Position numbers and translations under genes: made by a program | Shown here: positions 26,271-35,100 of the stretch, piece by piece | How the letters are laid out: each line of letters opens with the position of its first letter | Position numbering within the stretch: position 1 is the stretch's first letter | DNA from: Bacteroidota bacterium | Lineage (GTDB): Bacteria; Bacteroidota; Bacteroidia; Flavobacteriales; Flavobacteriaceae | DNA length: 64,000 nucleotides | Assembly (NCBI GenBank): GCA_023446155.1 | Contig: JAEXIT010000017.1 | Span: forward strand, 248,001 to 312,000 | Direction: 5' to 3' | The notes under the pieces: generated by a model | What the model saw: only the letters and a program-made list of their open reading frames with translations | Databases searched by the model: none | Told to the model about the DNA's origin: nothing

Positions 26271-26326
26271 TAATAAACACTTTTCTAAATTTACCAGTGA
26301 GATTTGGATTGAAAAGAAAAATAAAA

Positions 26327-27286
26327 ATGAAAAAATATAGTCTGATACTAGTGCTTTTTTGGGGCGTATTTACCTATGCGGCAGAAAAAGACAGCTTGGG
26401 AATAAAACCGTATAAAAACTATTTTCGTTCGCTCGAATATTTCGAAGAATGCGATGCTTGTGGTTGTTCGGCCAGTGGTGGAAGTTTGGGGTTTTCGTCG
26501 ATGTTGAATACCAATTTTGTTGGGATACGCTACTTTAACCAACGTTATAAAAGTAACGATGGGTTGTTTTCGGACTCGCCGTGGTATGAGGAAAATTTTA
26601 ATACAATTCAGGTCTGGGGTCGTATTCCGATTGTGAAAAAAGTGCAGGTTTCCGTATTGGTGCCGTATCATTTTCATAATCGGGAAACGGTAACCGGCAA
26701 ACAGGATATATCCGGTTTGGGAGACCTTACGGTATTGGGAATGTATACGATATATGAAACGGTTAAAGATAGTGCGGTCTTTTCGCATTCGGTACAATTG
26801 GGTGCCGGAGTAAAAGCGCCTACGGGGAAATATCGCGAGTTTACCAATGGAAGTGTGAATCCGAGTTTTCAGGTGGGGACCGGTAGCTGGGATTATATTT
26901 TTGCAGCAGAATATGTGCTGAAAAAAGGAAGCCTGGGGTTGAATACCATGGGGAGCTATACGGTTAAAACAGAAAATGAGAAATATTATCGTTTCGGAAA
27001 TCAGTTCAATTATGCGTCAACATTGTTCTATTTTTTAAATAGTAGAAATTTTGTATTTGTTCCGCAATTGGGTGTTGCCGGTGAGGTGTACGGAAATAAT
27101 TATCAATACAAACAATTGTTGCGAAACACGGCGGGTGATATCCTTTTTGGAAAAGCGGGAATCGAGATCGGACGGGATAAATTTTCGTTTGGTGCCAATG
27201 TGATGGTGCCGATAAATCAAAATCTTACCGGAGGTCGAGTGGAGGCGCAATACCGTTGGAGTGTAAACCTGAATTATACGTTATAG
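26327..27286 (+). CDS. Outer-membrane beta-barrel protein with CxxCxC motif
   Basis: 319 residues from ATG 26327; an upstream GTG at 26297 would add ten basic residues before the signal peptide KKYSLILVLFWGVFTYAA. Just after the signal, CDACGC (Cys42, Cys45, Cys47) forms a compact thiol cluster. The remainder has alternating aromatic strands (QVWGRIPIVKKVQVSVLVPYHF, VQLGAGVKAPTGKY, FVFVPQLGVAGEVYG) and ends in a C-terminal strand with an aromatic, YRWSVNLNYTL. It resembles outer-membrane transporter-like barrels. In this locus it could pass copper or a copper complex across the outer membrane; that is inference. Confidence 0.75.
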   Translation: MKKYSLILVLFWGVFTYAAEKDSLGIKPYKNYFRSLEYFEECDACGCSASGGSLGFSSMLNTNFVGIRYFNQRYKSNDGLFSDSPWYEENFNTIQVWGRIPIVKKVQVSVLVPYHFHNRETVTGKQDISGLGDLTVLGMYTIYETVKDSAVFSHSVQLGAGVKAPTGKYREFTNGSVNPSFQVGTGSWDYIFAAEYVLKKGSLGLNTMGSYTVKTENEKYYRFGNQFNYASTLFYFLNSRNFVFVPQLGVAGEVYGNNYQYKQLLRNTAGDILFGKAGIEIGRDKFSFGANVMVPINQNLTGGRVEAQYRWSVNLNYTL

Positions 27287-27295
27287 CCAACCAAC

Positions 27296-27338
27296 ACCTG
27301 ACCGGTTTCTCAACGCAACGCTAAGAAAACTGTCAGGT
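27296..27338 (+). repeat. Imperfect intergenic palindrome, ACCTGAC family, copy 1
   Basis: ACCTGACC and CTGTCAGGT arms flank an A/C-rich loop, with GGTTTCT...AGAAAAC extending the stem. It belongs to the same family as the elements at 27363, 42190 and 62801. Confidence 0.55.
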
Positions 27339-27362
27339 TTTGTGATATAGCGAAAAATACAA

Positions 27363-27408
27363 ACACCTGACCGCTTATTAGGGAGGAAGTAATAAGCATG
27401 TCAGGTGT
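27363..27408 (+). repeat. Intergenic palindrome, ACCTGAC family, copy 2
   Basis: ACACCTGA (27363-27370) pairs with TCAGGTGT (27401-27408), and inside it GCTTATTA pairs with TAATAAGC. The two nested stems form a long hairpin 3' of the copper locus. Confidence 0.65.
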
Positions 27409-27412
27409 AGGC

Positions 27413-27437
27413 AACCGGATTACAAAGTAATCCGGTT
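27413..27437. repeat. Perfect 10-nt inverted repeat
   Basis: AACCGGATTA, loop CAAAG, TAATCCGGTT. There is no T-run after it, so it is a stable hairpin in the 3' region rather than a clear terminator. Confidence 0.6.
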
Positions 27438-27452
27438 TAGTGTAACAGAAAT

Positions 27453-27484
27453 GGGCTGTCTCAAAAAGGAGGCAGCTTTTTTTT
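27453..27484 (+). terminator. Terminator of the copper locus
   Basis: GGCTGTCTC and GGAGGCAGC (one G-U pair) are followed by eight Ts on the plus strand. It overlaps the stop of the convergent 27483 gene. Confidence 0.75.
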
Positions 27485-27881
27485 AAGGTTTATTTTGAGT
27501 AGGTGCTTTTTGCTGTTGATTTTGAAATCGTTTTTTATAAATCGCATCCCATTTGTCTTGTTGTTCCTGAGTGAGAATTGCTTTTAGATTCGTTTTCAGG
27601 GTTTTCAGACTTTCGATATACTCGGCTTTTAAAGCCTGATTTTCTTCCGGTTTGGCCGACTGTAGGCGTACTTTAATATCGCCGGTTTTACGGTTGTTTT
27701 CCGTGAGTACTTTTTCAATCTGCTGCTGTTGTGTCGGACTTAGATTAAGATCGGAGGTCATACGGTTGACTTCCAATTTTGCTTTTTGTGCTGCCGTCAA
27801 GGTGGGTTGCTCCTGATTGGAAGACTGCGCATGGATGGCCAATGATAAAAAACTTACAATCAGGATAAAGAATGTTTTCAT
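27483..27881 (-). CDS. Spy/CpxP-like small periplasmic protein
   Basis: 132 residues with signal peptide KTFFILIVSFLSLAIHAQ. The core KLEVNRMTSDLNLSPTQQQQIEKVL resembles KMTLDLDLTAKQQKEVEKLL of the 23320-23754 protein, so the two are probably homologues flanking the copper genes. A second LTxxQ-like motif (AILTQEQQDKW) and a Gln/Pro-rich tail follow. It is probably a soluble periplasmic chaperone or stress protein. It converges on the copper operon and reads toward its terminator. Confidence 0.78.
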   Translation of the reverse strand: MKTFFILIVSFLSLAIHAQSSNQEQPTLTAAQKAKLEVNRMTSDLNLSPTQQQQIEKVLTENNRKTGDIKVRLQSAKPEENQALKAEYIESLKTLKTNLKAILTQEQQDKWDAIYKKRFQNQQQKAPTQNKP

Positions 27882-28012
27882 AATCCTCTTGGTTTTAGAT
27901 GGTAAACTCCGTGATGTGTATCTTAAAAGTAAGCAATAAAAGCGATAGCTATAGCGATTTTCTGTTAAGTGTGGTTTTTAGTCGATTAAGTTCGTTTTGA
28001 GTGGGGTAAAAT

Positions 28013-28044
28013 AAAAAAGGCCGACTCAAATAGTCGGCCTTTTT
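28013..28044 (-). terminator. Terminator of lysS
   Basis: AGGCCGACT and AGTCGGCCT arms with flanking A- and T-runs, directly after the lysS stop on the minus strand. Confidence 0.85.
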
Positions 28045-28061
28045 GGTTGTATATCGAAAAC

Positions 28062-29762
28062 TTACGATTGTAATTCTACGACTTTACTGTCGCCGGCCAC
28101 AACCACTTTGGTTAATCCGTGTTGTGCCAAAGCTTTCATGGCTTTGTCCCATTTTTTGCCACTTAATCCGGCCTGATTTTTTAGCTCGGCTAAATCCAAT
28201 GCGTTGGCATTTTTTTCTAAGATGGCAATAATTGCTTTTTCCTCGTCTTCCAACTCGATTTGTACGGCTTTTTTCTCCGGACGCATTTGCGGGAAAAATA
28301 AGACTTCCTGAATCGATGGATTGTTGGTTAAGAACATGATCAAACGGTCCATACCGATACCTAAACCGGATGTTGGTGGCATTCCGTATTCCAGGGCACG
28401 AAGGAAATCATTGTCGATAAACATCGCTTCGTCGTCACCTCTCTCGGATAAGGCCAATTGCGATTCAAAACGCTCTCGCTGATCGATCGGGTCGTTTAAC
28501 TCGGAATAGGCATTAGCGATTTCTTTTCCGCAAACCATCAATTCGAAACGCTCGGTTAATTCCGGGTTGTCGCGGTGTTCTTTAGTTAGCGGACTCATGT
28601 CTTTCGGATAATCCGTGATAAAAGTCGGCTGGATAAAATTACCCTCGCATTTTTCACCAAAAATCTCGTCGATCAATTTGCCTTTACCCATCGTATCGTC
28701 TACGGCAATTCCCATCGATTGGGCTGCTGCTCGTAATTCGGTTTCTGATTTTCCGGTAATATCGAATCCGGTAAATTGTTTGATGGCATCCGTCATCGAA
28801 ACGCGTGCATATGGTGCTTTGAAATCAACTGTGTGCTCGCCGAAAGTTGCTTTTGTAGTACCGTTCACCTGAAGGGCACAATATTCCAAAAGATTTTCGG
28901 TAAACTCCATCATCCAGTTGTAGTCTTTGTAGGCCACATAGATTTCCATAGCGGTAAACTCCGGGTTATGGGTACGGTCCATTCCTTCGTTACGGAAGTT
29001 TTTGGAAAACTCATATACCCCGTCGAAACCACCTACGATTAATCTTTTTAGATATAATTCGTTGGCAATTCGCATATATAGCGGAATATCCAGGGAATTG
29101 TGGTGTGTGATAAACGGTCTTGCGGCCGCACCACCCGGGATCGACTGTAATATTGGTGTTTCTACTTCAAAATAACCTTTGTCGTTAAAAAACGTACGCA
29201 TCGCATTGAACAATTTGGTTCTCTTGATAAATACCTCTTTAACCTGCGGATTGACAACCAAATCGACATAACGCATACGGTAACGCAATTCCGGATCGGT
29301 AAAAGCGTCGAAAACATTTCCGTCGGCATCTACTTTTGGTAGTGGTAAAGGACGTAATGTTTTGCTTAATAACGTGATGTTTTTTGCCCTCAGGGTTTTC
29401 TCGCCTACCTGAGTGGTAAACAATTTCCCTTCGATCCCGATAAAGTCACCCAGGTCGATTAGTTTTTTAAAAACCTCGTTGTAAAGTGTTTTGTCGTCAT
29501 CCGGACAAATCTCATCGCGGTTGATGTACAACTGGATACGGCCTTCGCTATCCTGTAATTCGGCGAAAGAAGCTTTCCCTTGTACACGGGCAGACATCAG
29601 ACGGCCGGCCACAATTACCTTCTTTCCTTCCTCAAAAGTTTCCTTGACCTGCTTCGACGTGTGGTCCACGGGAAACAAATTGGCGGGATATGGGTTTATT
29701 CCAAGTTCTTTCAACTTACCCAGTTTTTCTCTTCTGATGATTTCTTGTTCTGAAAGTTGCAT
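28062..29762 (-). CDS. lysS: Lysyl-tRNA synthetase, class II
   Basis: 566 residues. The OB-fold tRNA-binding domain occupies about 50-150 (VIVAGRLMSARVQGKASFAELQD). The class II motifs are: motif 1 around FFNDKGYFEVETPIL; motif 2 FRNEGMDRTHNPEFT; motif 3 GLGIGMDRLIMFLT. The usual bacterial length is about 500; here about 60 extra C-terminal residues (EEKAIIAILEKNANALDLAEL onward) form a helix-rich extension that resembles a winged helix. This extension seems to be common in Bacteroidota, but its role is unknown. A consensus promoter precedes the gene. Confidence 0.96.
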   Translation of the reverse strand: MQLSEQEIIRREKLGKLKELGINPYPANLFPVDHTSKQVKETFEEGKKVIVAGRLMSARVQGKASFAELQDSEGRIQLYINRDEICPDDDKTLYNEVFKKLIDLGDFIGIEGKLFTTQVGEKTLRAKNITLLSKTLRPLPLPKVDADGNVFDAFTDPELRYRMRYVDLVVNPQVKEVFIKRTKLFNAMRTFFNDKGYFEVETPILQSIPGGAAARPFITHHNSLDIPLYMRIANELYLKRLIVGGFDGVYEFSKNFRNEGMDRTHNPEFTAMEIYVAYKDYNWMMEFTENLLEYCALQVNGTTKATFGEHTVDFKAPYARVSMTDAIKQFTGFDITGKSETELRAAAQSMGIAVDDTMGKGKLIDEIFGEKCEGNFIQPTFITDYPKDMSPLTKEHRDNPELTERFELMVCGKEIANAYSELNDPIDQRERFESQLALSERGDDEAMFIDNDFLRALEYGMPPTSGLGIGMDRLIMFLTNNPSIQEVLFFPQMRPEKKAVQIELEDEEKAIIAILEKNANALDLAELKNQAGLSGKKWDKAMKALAQHGLTKVVVAGDSKVVELQS

Positions 29763-29783
29763 AATTGTGATTTTTTAAGTGGG

Positions 29784-29814
29784 CAAAGATAGGCATATTT
29801 TAAAAAGGAATCAA
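29784..29814 (-). promoter_or_regulatory. Consensus Bacteroidota promoter for lysS
   Basis: On the minus strand, TTG (29814-29812), a 20-nt spacer, then TATCTTTG (29791-29784). The leader to the ATG at 29762 is about 17 nt. Confidence 0.7.
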
Positions 29815-29861
29815 TTTCAAATTTTGAAAATGATAATAAAGGTATTGCGGATGGAAAATCG

Positions 29862-29869
29862 TATCTTTG
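29862..29869 (+). promoter_or_regulatory. Promoter -7 element (TATCTTTG) for lipoprotein-lipB operon
   Basis: Perfect TAnnTTTG, 24 nt before the ATG at 29894. The -33 element is not clear. Divergent from the lysS promoter. Confidence 0.55.
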
Positions 29870-29893
29870 AAAGCAAATTTGAAGTCAAAATTT

Positions 29894-30628
29894 ATGAAGA
29901 AAAAAATCCGGTTAGTCCTTACTTTGGTCCTTGTAGTTATGGCGACAGCCTGTAATTTTACAGAGACGATTTATTTGAATACCGATGGAAGCGGTAAATT
30001 TTCATTGGATGTCGATGCGTCGGCAATGATGGGTATCGCAGCGGAACAGGGCGATCGGAAAATTGATTCGACTTTTACCTTAAAATCATTAATGGACGAA
30101 CGAAAAGACAGTATCGCCAAATTGCCAGTGACGGAACAGCAGCGTTTGAAAAAACTGGAAAATTTTTCAGTTCGTACCCATGTCGACCAAACAGAGAAAT
30201 CCTTTTTGTTTAGCCTTTTTAGTGATTTTAAAAAACCTTCGGATTTGGTAGATGGGTTGGTTGTTATGAAAACGATGGACGATTTGAAAGCGAATGGCGG
30301 TGGTGAAAAAGGTAGACTATCGGATATGGATAAACTGAAGACGGATTTGCGGTATTCGTTCGATGGTAAAAAATTTACCCGTATGACGGCAGTAAAAGAT
30401 CCGGCAATTCAAAAACAACTAACGGATAGTTTGGCAACGATCAAGCCAATGATGGAAGCCTTTACCTATACGATAAAATATCATTTCCCGAAAAAAATTA
30501 AATCGATTACGGCAAAAGATCCGGTTTTTAGTGACGACCGTAAAACGGTAACCTTGCAATATCCATTTATAGATTATATAGAAAGACCCGAGGTGATGAA
30601 CTTTGAGGTTGTTCTGGAGAAAAAATAA
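29894..30628 (+). CDS. Hypothetical lipoprotein
   Basis: 244 residues from the ATG at 29894; an upstream TTG at 29867 lies inside the promoter element and is rejected. The signal peptide LVLTLVLVVMATAC ends in a lipidated Cys. The mature protein begins FTETIYLNTDGSGKFSLDVD and includes a charged mid-region with Lys/Asp repeats. I do not recognise a named family; it looks like a conserved flavobacterial lipoprotein. It overlaps lipB by one base, so expression is probably coupled. Confidence 0.75.
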   Translation: MKKKIRLVLTLVLVVMATACNFTETIYLNTDGSGKFSLDVDASAMMGIAAEQGDRKIDSTFTLKSLMDERKDSIAKLPVTEQQRLKKLENFSVRTHVDQTEKSFLFSLFSDFKKPSDLVDGLVVMKTMDDLKANGGGEKGRLSDMDKLKTDLRYSFDGKKFTRMTAVKDPAIQKQLTDSLATIKPMMEAFTYTIKYHFPKKIKSITAKDPVFSDDRKTVTLQYPFIDYIERPEVMNFEVVLEKK

Positions 30629-31335
30629 TGACGATGAACAAACAAATTATATTCCGGGACCTTGGATTGAAAGATTATAAAGCGGTTTGGGATTATCAGG
30701 AATCTTTATTTAAAGAGGTTCTGGATATTAAGATTGCTAATAGGAGAGAAGAGAAAGAAGATGTAACGCCAAACTACTTTTTATTTGTAGAACATCCGCA
30801 TGTGTATACCCTTGGGAAAAGTGGTGACTTTGCGAATCTGTTACTTAATGAAAAGCAATTGGCAGACAAAGGTGCTACTTATTATAAGATTAACCGCGGT
30901 GGTGATATTACCTACCATGGTCCGGGACAGGTGGTTGGTTATCCGATTCTGGATCTGGAAAACTTTTTTACCGATATTCATAAATACCTTCGTTTTTTGG
31001 AAGAGGCAATTATTCTGACGTTGGCGGAATACGGCTTGCAATGCGAACGCAGTGAAGGGGAGACCGGAGTATGGCTTGGAGTGGGTACGCCGTTTGCTCG
31101 AAAAATATGTGCAATGGGAGTGCGGGCTTCGCGATGGGTGACGATGCACGGCTTTGCGTTAAATGTAAATTCCGATTTGGGTTATTTTGATAACATTATA
31201 CCGTGTGGTATAAGAGATAAAGCGGTTACTTCCTTAAATGTAGAATTGGGTGTTGCGAAAGTTGATGAGGAAGAAGTGAAGGTAAAAATTAAAAACCATT
31301 TTCTGACTTTGTTTGAGGCGGAAATTGCACCCTAG
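30628..31335 (+). CDS. lipB: Octanoyl-[ACP]:protein octanoyltransferase
   Basis: 235 residues. It transfers octanoyl groups from acyl carrier protein to lipoyl domains, the first step of endogenous lipoate synthesis. Family signatures are RGGDITYHGPGQVVGYPILD and KICAMGVRASRWVTMHGFALNV, containing the conserved catalytic Lys; CGI in IIPCGIRDKAVTS is the catalytic Cys region. The TAATG overlap with the lipoprotein gene sets the start. A bidirectional terminator follows. Confidence 0.96.
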   Translation: MTMNKQIIFRDLGLKDYKAVWDYQESLFKEVLDIKIANRREEKEDVTPNYFLFVEHPHVYTLGKSGDFANLLLNEKQLADKGATYYKINRGGDITYHGPGQVVGYPILDLENFFTDIHKYLRFLEEAIILTLAEYGLQCERSEGETGVWLGVGTPFARKICAMGVRASRWVTMHGFALNVNSDLGYFDNIIPCGIRDKAVTSLNVELGVAKVDEEEVKVKIKNHFLTLFEAEIAP

Positions 31336-31357
31336 AAAATTATAGTATTTTATAAAG

Positions 31358-31390
31358 AAAAATCCTGATAAAATTTTATCAGGATTTTTT
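31358..31390. terminator. Bidirectional terminator between lipB and rnhB
   Basis: AAATCCTGATAAAA and TTTTATCAGGATTT form a near-perfect stem with A- and T-rich ends, between two converging genes. Confidence 0.85.
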
Positions 31391-31395
31391 TATGA

Positions 31396-31995
31396 TTAGA
31401 GTTCCAGTTTTAATTGTTCCGGGAGTAATCGGAACGACTTCCTGTGGTAGGGTGTGGTTCCGTATTTTCGAATGGCCTCCCGGTGTTCGATAGTTGGATA
31501 CCCTTTATTTTTTTTCCAGTTGTACATTGGATATTCTTCGTGTATACGATTCATGTATTCGTCGCGATAGGTTTTGGCTAAAACTGAGGCGGCGGCAATG
31601 CTTAGGTATTTGCTATCGCCTTTAACGATGCAGCTATAGGGGATATCCTGAACCGGTTTAAAGCGATTTCCGTCTACGATAATATAATTGGGGATTGGAT
31701 TTAGATTGATGATGCAGGTTTGCATTGCCTTTATCGAAGCATTTAGAATATTGATCTCGTCGATAATCTCAGGTTCGAGGTGGATTACTTTATAACAAAG
31801 AGCCAGTTCTTCGATTATGGGCTTTAGTTTTTCCCGGGTAATTTCGGATAATTTCTTAGAATCGTTTAGTTTGTCGATGATCACATTGTCGGGTAAAATC
31901 ACAGCTGCAGCGGTAACGGGTCCGGCTAAACAGCCTCTTCCGGCTTCATCTGTACCGGCTTCCAATGTTAACTTTGAGTAATTCTGTAGAAGCAT
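31396..31995 (-). CDS. rnhB: Ribonuclease HII
   Basis: 199 residues. It removes RNA from RNA-DNA hybrids, including single ribonucleotides in DNA. The acidic catalytic pair is in GTDEAGRGCLAGPV near residues 17-30; a later acidic residue appears in YIIVDGNRF, and SIAAASVLAKTYRDEYM is a family motif. Length is normal for the family. Start at the ATG preceding LLQNYSKL. Confidence 0.95.
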   Translation of the reverse strand: MLLQNYSKLTLEAGTDEAGRGCLAGPVTAAAVILPDNVIIDKLNDSKKLSEITREKLKPIIEELALCYKVIHLEPEIIDEINILNASIKAMQTCIINLNPIPNYIIVDGNRFKPVQDIPYSCIVKGDSKYLSIAAASVLAKTYRDEYMNRIHEEYPMYNWKKNKGYPTIEHREAIRKYGTTPYHRKSFRLLPEQLKLEL

Positions 31996-32129
31996 TTTTG
32001 TTTTTGGTAAATGTACAAAAAAACCACAAATATTTTGAGTAAACCGCAGTATAATAAGGGACTTTTTTTGATATAGTGTATTTCTAAATGACTTTTTTTA
32101 ACACAAATAAAATGCTATTATTCCTATAT

Positions 32130-32137
32130 TATATTTG
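32130..32137 (+). promoter_or_regulatory. Promoter -7 element (TATATTTG) of SusCD operon
   Basis: Perfect TAnnTTTG match, giving a leader of roughly 50 nt before the susC-like ATG at 32194. No good -33 TTG is seen. Confidence 0.5.
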
Positions 32138-32193
32138 TTTATTTAAGAAATTATTAAGAAGTTTGCGGAATAACTAACTCAAATAAATTTAAT

Positions 32194-35100
32194 ATGAGAT
32201 CGAAGTTTAAATGGATTTTTACGCTTTTACTAGCGTTTTCGATGCAGTTTTCGTTCGCACAACAGGAGAAAACTGTTACAGGTACAGTGACCGAAGGAGG
32301 TTTGCCGTTACCTGGTGTTAGTGTTGTTATCAAAGGAACAACACAAGGCACACAAACTGATATGGATGGTAATTACTCCATCAAAGCAAAACAAGGACAA
32401 GTGTTAGTCTTTACATTTGTTGGAATGGAGACTTCTTCTGTAACAGTTGGAGCTTCAAACAAGATTAACGTTGCGTTGCAATCAGAAGCAAAACAATTAA
32501 ACGAAGTTGTTGTTGGAGCTTTAGGTATCAAAAAGAGACAGGATGCAATCACTTCTGCTAACCAAGTTGTTAAAGCAAAAGAGTTAACACAGGCAGCTTC
32601 TCCGAATGCAATTCAGTCATTAACAGGTAAAGTATCTGGTTTACAGATTAACCAGACGAACTCTGCTGTTGATGGAACAATGAGAATTGTAATTCGTGCT
32701 CCTAAATCAATCACACAAAACAACCAGGCTTTGGTTGTAATTGATGGGGTTATCTCTACTGCTACTGCATTACAGCAGTTACCAACTGAGGCTATTGAGT
32801 CAATCAATACAATTAAAGGTTCTCAAGGAGCTGCATTGTATGGATCTGATGGTGTTAACGGGGTATTAATCGTTACAACTAAAAAAGGATCAACTCAAGG
32901 TCAGAAAATGTCAATCTCTGTAAACTCTTCAATTGACTTTACAAATGTAGCTTACCTTCCGGAAAGACAAACAAGATACGGACAAGGATGGGATGGACAA
33001 CACTATTCTTATGAGAATGGTACTTGGGGACCAGAATTTGATGGTTCTATCCAGCCTACAGGTTTACCACAGGCAGACGGAAGTTTCTTAATGTTACCTT
33101 ACCGTTCTTTAGGAAGTGATAATATCAAGAAATTCTTCAAAACTGGGGTATTAACTCAAAATGGTGTTTCATTATCTTCAGGAAACGAAGATGGATACCT
33201 TTTCTTTACAGCTAACAAATTGAAAAATGAGTTCATCGTTCAGGATGACGTTTTGGACAGAACAAACTTCCAATTCAAAGCTGGTAAAAAAATCGGAAGA
33301 TGGAATGTTGAGGGGAATGCTCAATATACTACACAAGAGTCTAGAACTACAAGTGCAAGTTTATACTATGATTTATTACAAACGCCAACAAACGTTCCAA
33401 TCGAAATGTTTGAAAACGGAGGTAACTTACATGGATATAGCTACTATATGAGAAATCCTTACTGGGTACGTGACAACGTAAGAAACCAGTCGAATACAGA
33501 TGTTTTCAACGGAATCGGAAAAATCGGTTTTGAAGTAAACAAAAACATCAACATTTCATATACTGCAGGTGTTAACCTTTCTAGTACAAAAGCATTAAGC
33601 TATTCAAATGACTATGTAGATCCATACCGTTACGGAAATGGTAACCAGTCTGTTATTTCTTCATTGTCTACTTCTAATGGTTCTACAAGAAGATTGTATG
33701 CTGATTTATTAATTAACTTTGATTATGACTTAACAAAAGACTTAAACTTAAAAGTTAATATTGGTAACAACGTACAGGATGTTTATGCTACTTCAACAGG
33801 AGTATCAGGATCTCAGTTAGCAATCCCTGGATTGTATAATATTTCTAACGTATCAAGCGTGCCGAATGCTACAAATTCATTCGCTAGATCAAGAAGATTT
33901 GCATTCTTTGGAAACGTTGACTTAGGATATAAAGATTATTTATTCTTGAACTTAACAGGAAGAAATGAGTGGGTATCTTTCTTAGATAAATCTAACAATA
34001 ACTTCTTCTATCCATCAGCTGGTTTATCTTTTATTCCTACAAAAGCTATTGAGTCGTTAAAAGATAACAACGTTCTTTCTTATGCTAAAATTACAGCGAG
34101 TATCGTAAAAGTTGGTAGTGCAAATGGTATTGCTGCTTATGATATCAACAACTTATATACAAGAAGTACAGGTTATCCATTCAATGGAGTTAACTCTTAT
34201 GTTCCAAACGTACAGCCAACAATCGCTTACAACTCAAGAACAAACCCTTATATCAAACCAGAGTTCTACCTTACTAAAGAGGCTAGTTTAAACTTAGGTT
34301 TCTTAAAAGACAGAATTACTTTAGACGTAGCAGGTTATATTAGTGATAACACTGATTTGATCACAACAATCAGTTCTTCTTACGCTTCTGGTAACCCTAA
34401 CTATGCAACAAACATTGGTGCTACTAAAACTAAAGGTATCGAGATTGACTTAGGTATTACACCTATTAAAACGAAAGATTTCACTTGGGATGCTAGATTC
34501 AGCTTCTCTAAAGCGAAAACTACAGTAGAAAAAGTTGCTGATAATACAAACTCAGTAGCAATCTACTCTCCTTACGGAACTTACGGTATCTTCGCTGAAG
34601 AAGGTGAAGAGTATCCAATCATCAAAGGTTTCGGATACCAAAGAGATGGAGAAGGACGTATCATCGTTGATCCAAACACTGGTAACCCACTTAAATCTAC
34701 TGAGTTAATGAAGTTAGGTAAAACTACTCCAGATTACATCTTAGGTTTAAATACCTCTATTGATTTCAAAGGATTACGTTTAGCTGCTGTAATGGATTAC
34801 AGAACTGGTCACCAGTACTATTCTGGAACTAAAAACACATTAACTAACTTCGGTTATTTAGTTGATTCAGCTGAAAACGGAAGAGGTGGATTCATTATGC
34901 CAAACTCTTCTTACTTAGATGCTAACACTGGAACGTATGTGGCGAACAACTCTGTAGTTACAGGTGGTGGTTCTTCAATTGGAGTACAACAGTATTATGC
35001 AAACATTTACTCAAACATCGATGAGAACTACATTTTAGATGCTACAGCTTTCAAAGTACGTGAGTTATCTTTAAGCTATGCAATTCCAGCTAAAATGTTA

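Noticed and set aside
26348..26797. 149-residue minus-strand frame over the barrel gene
   Set aside because: Antisense to a coding gene with signal peptide and Cys motif; no recognisable domain.
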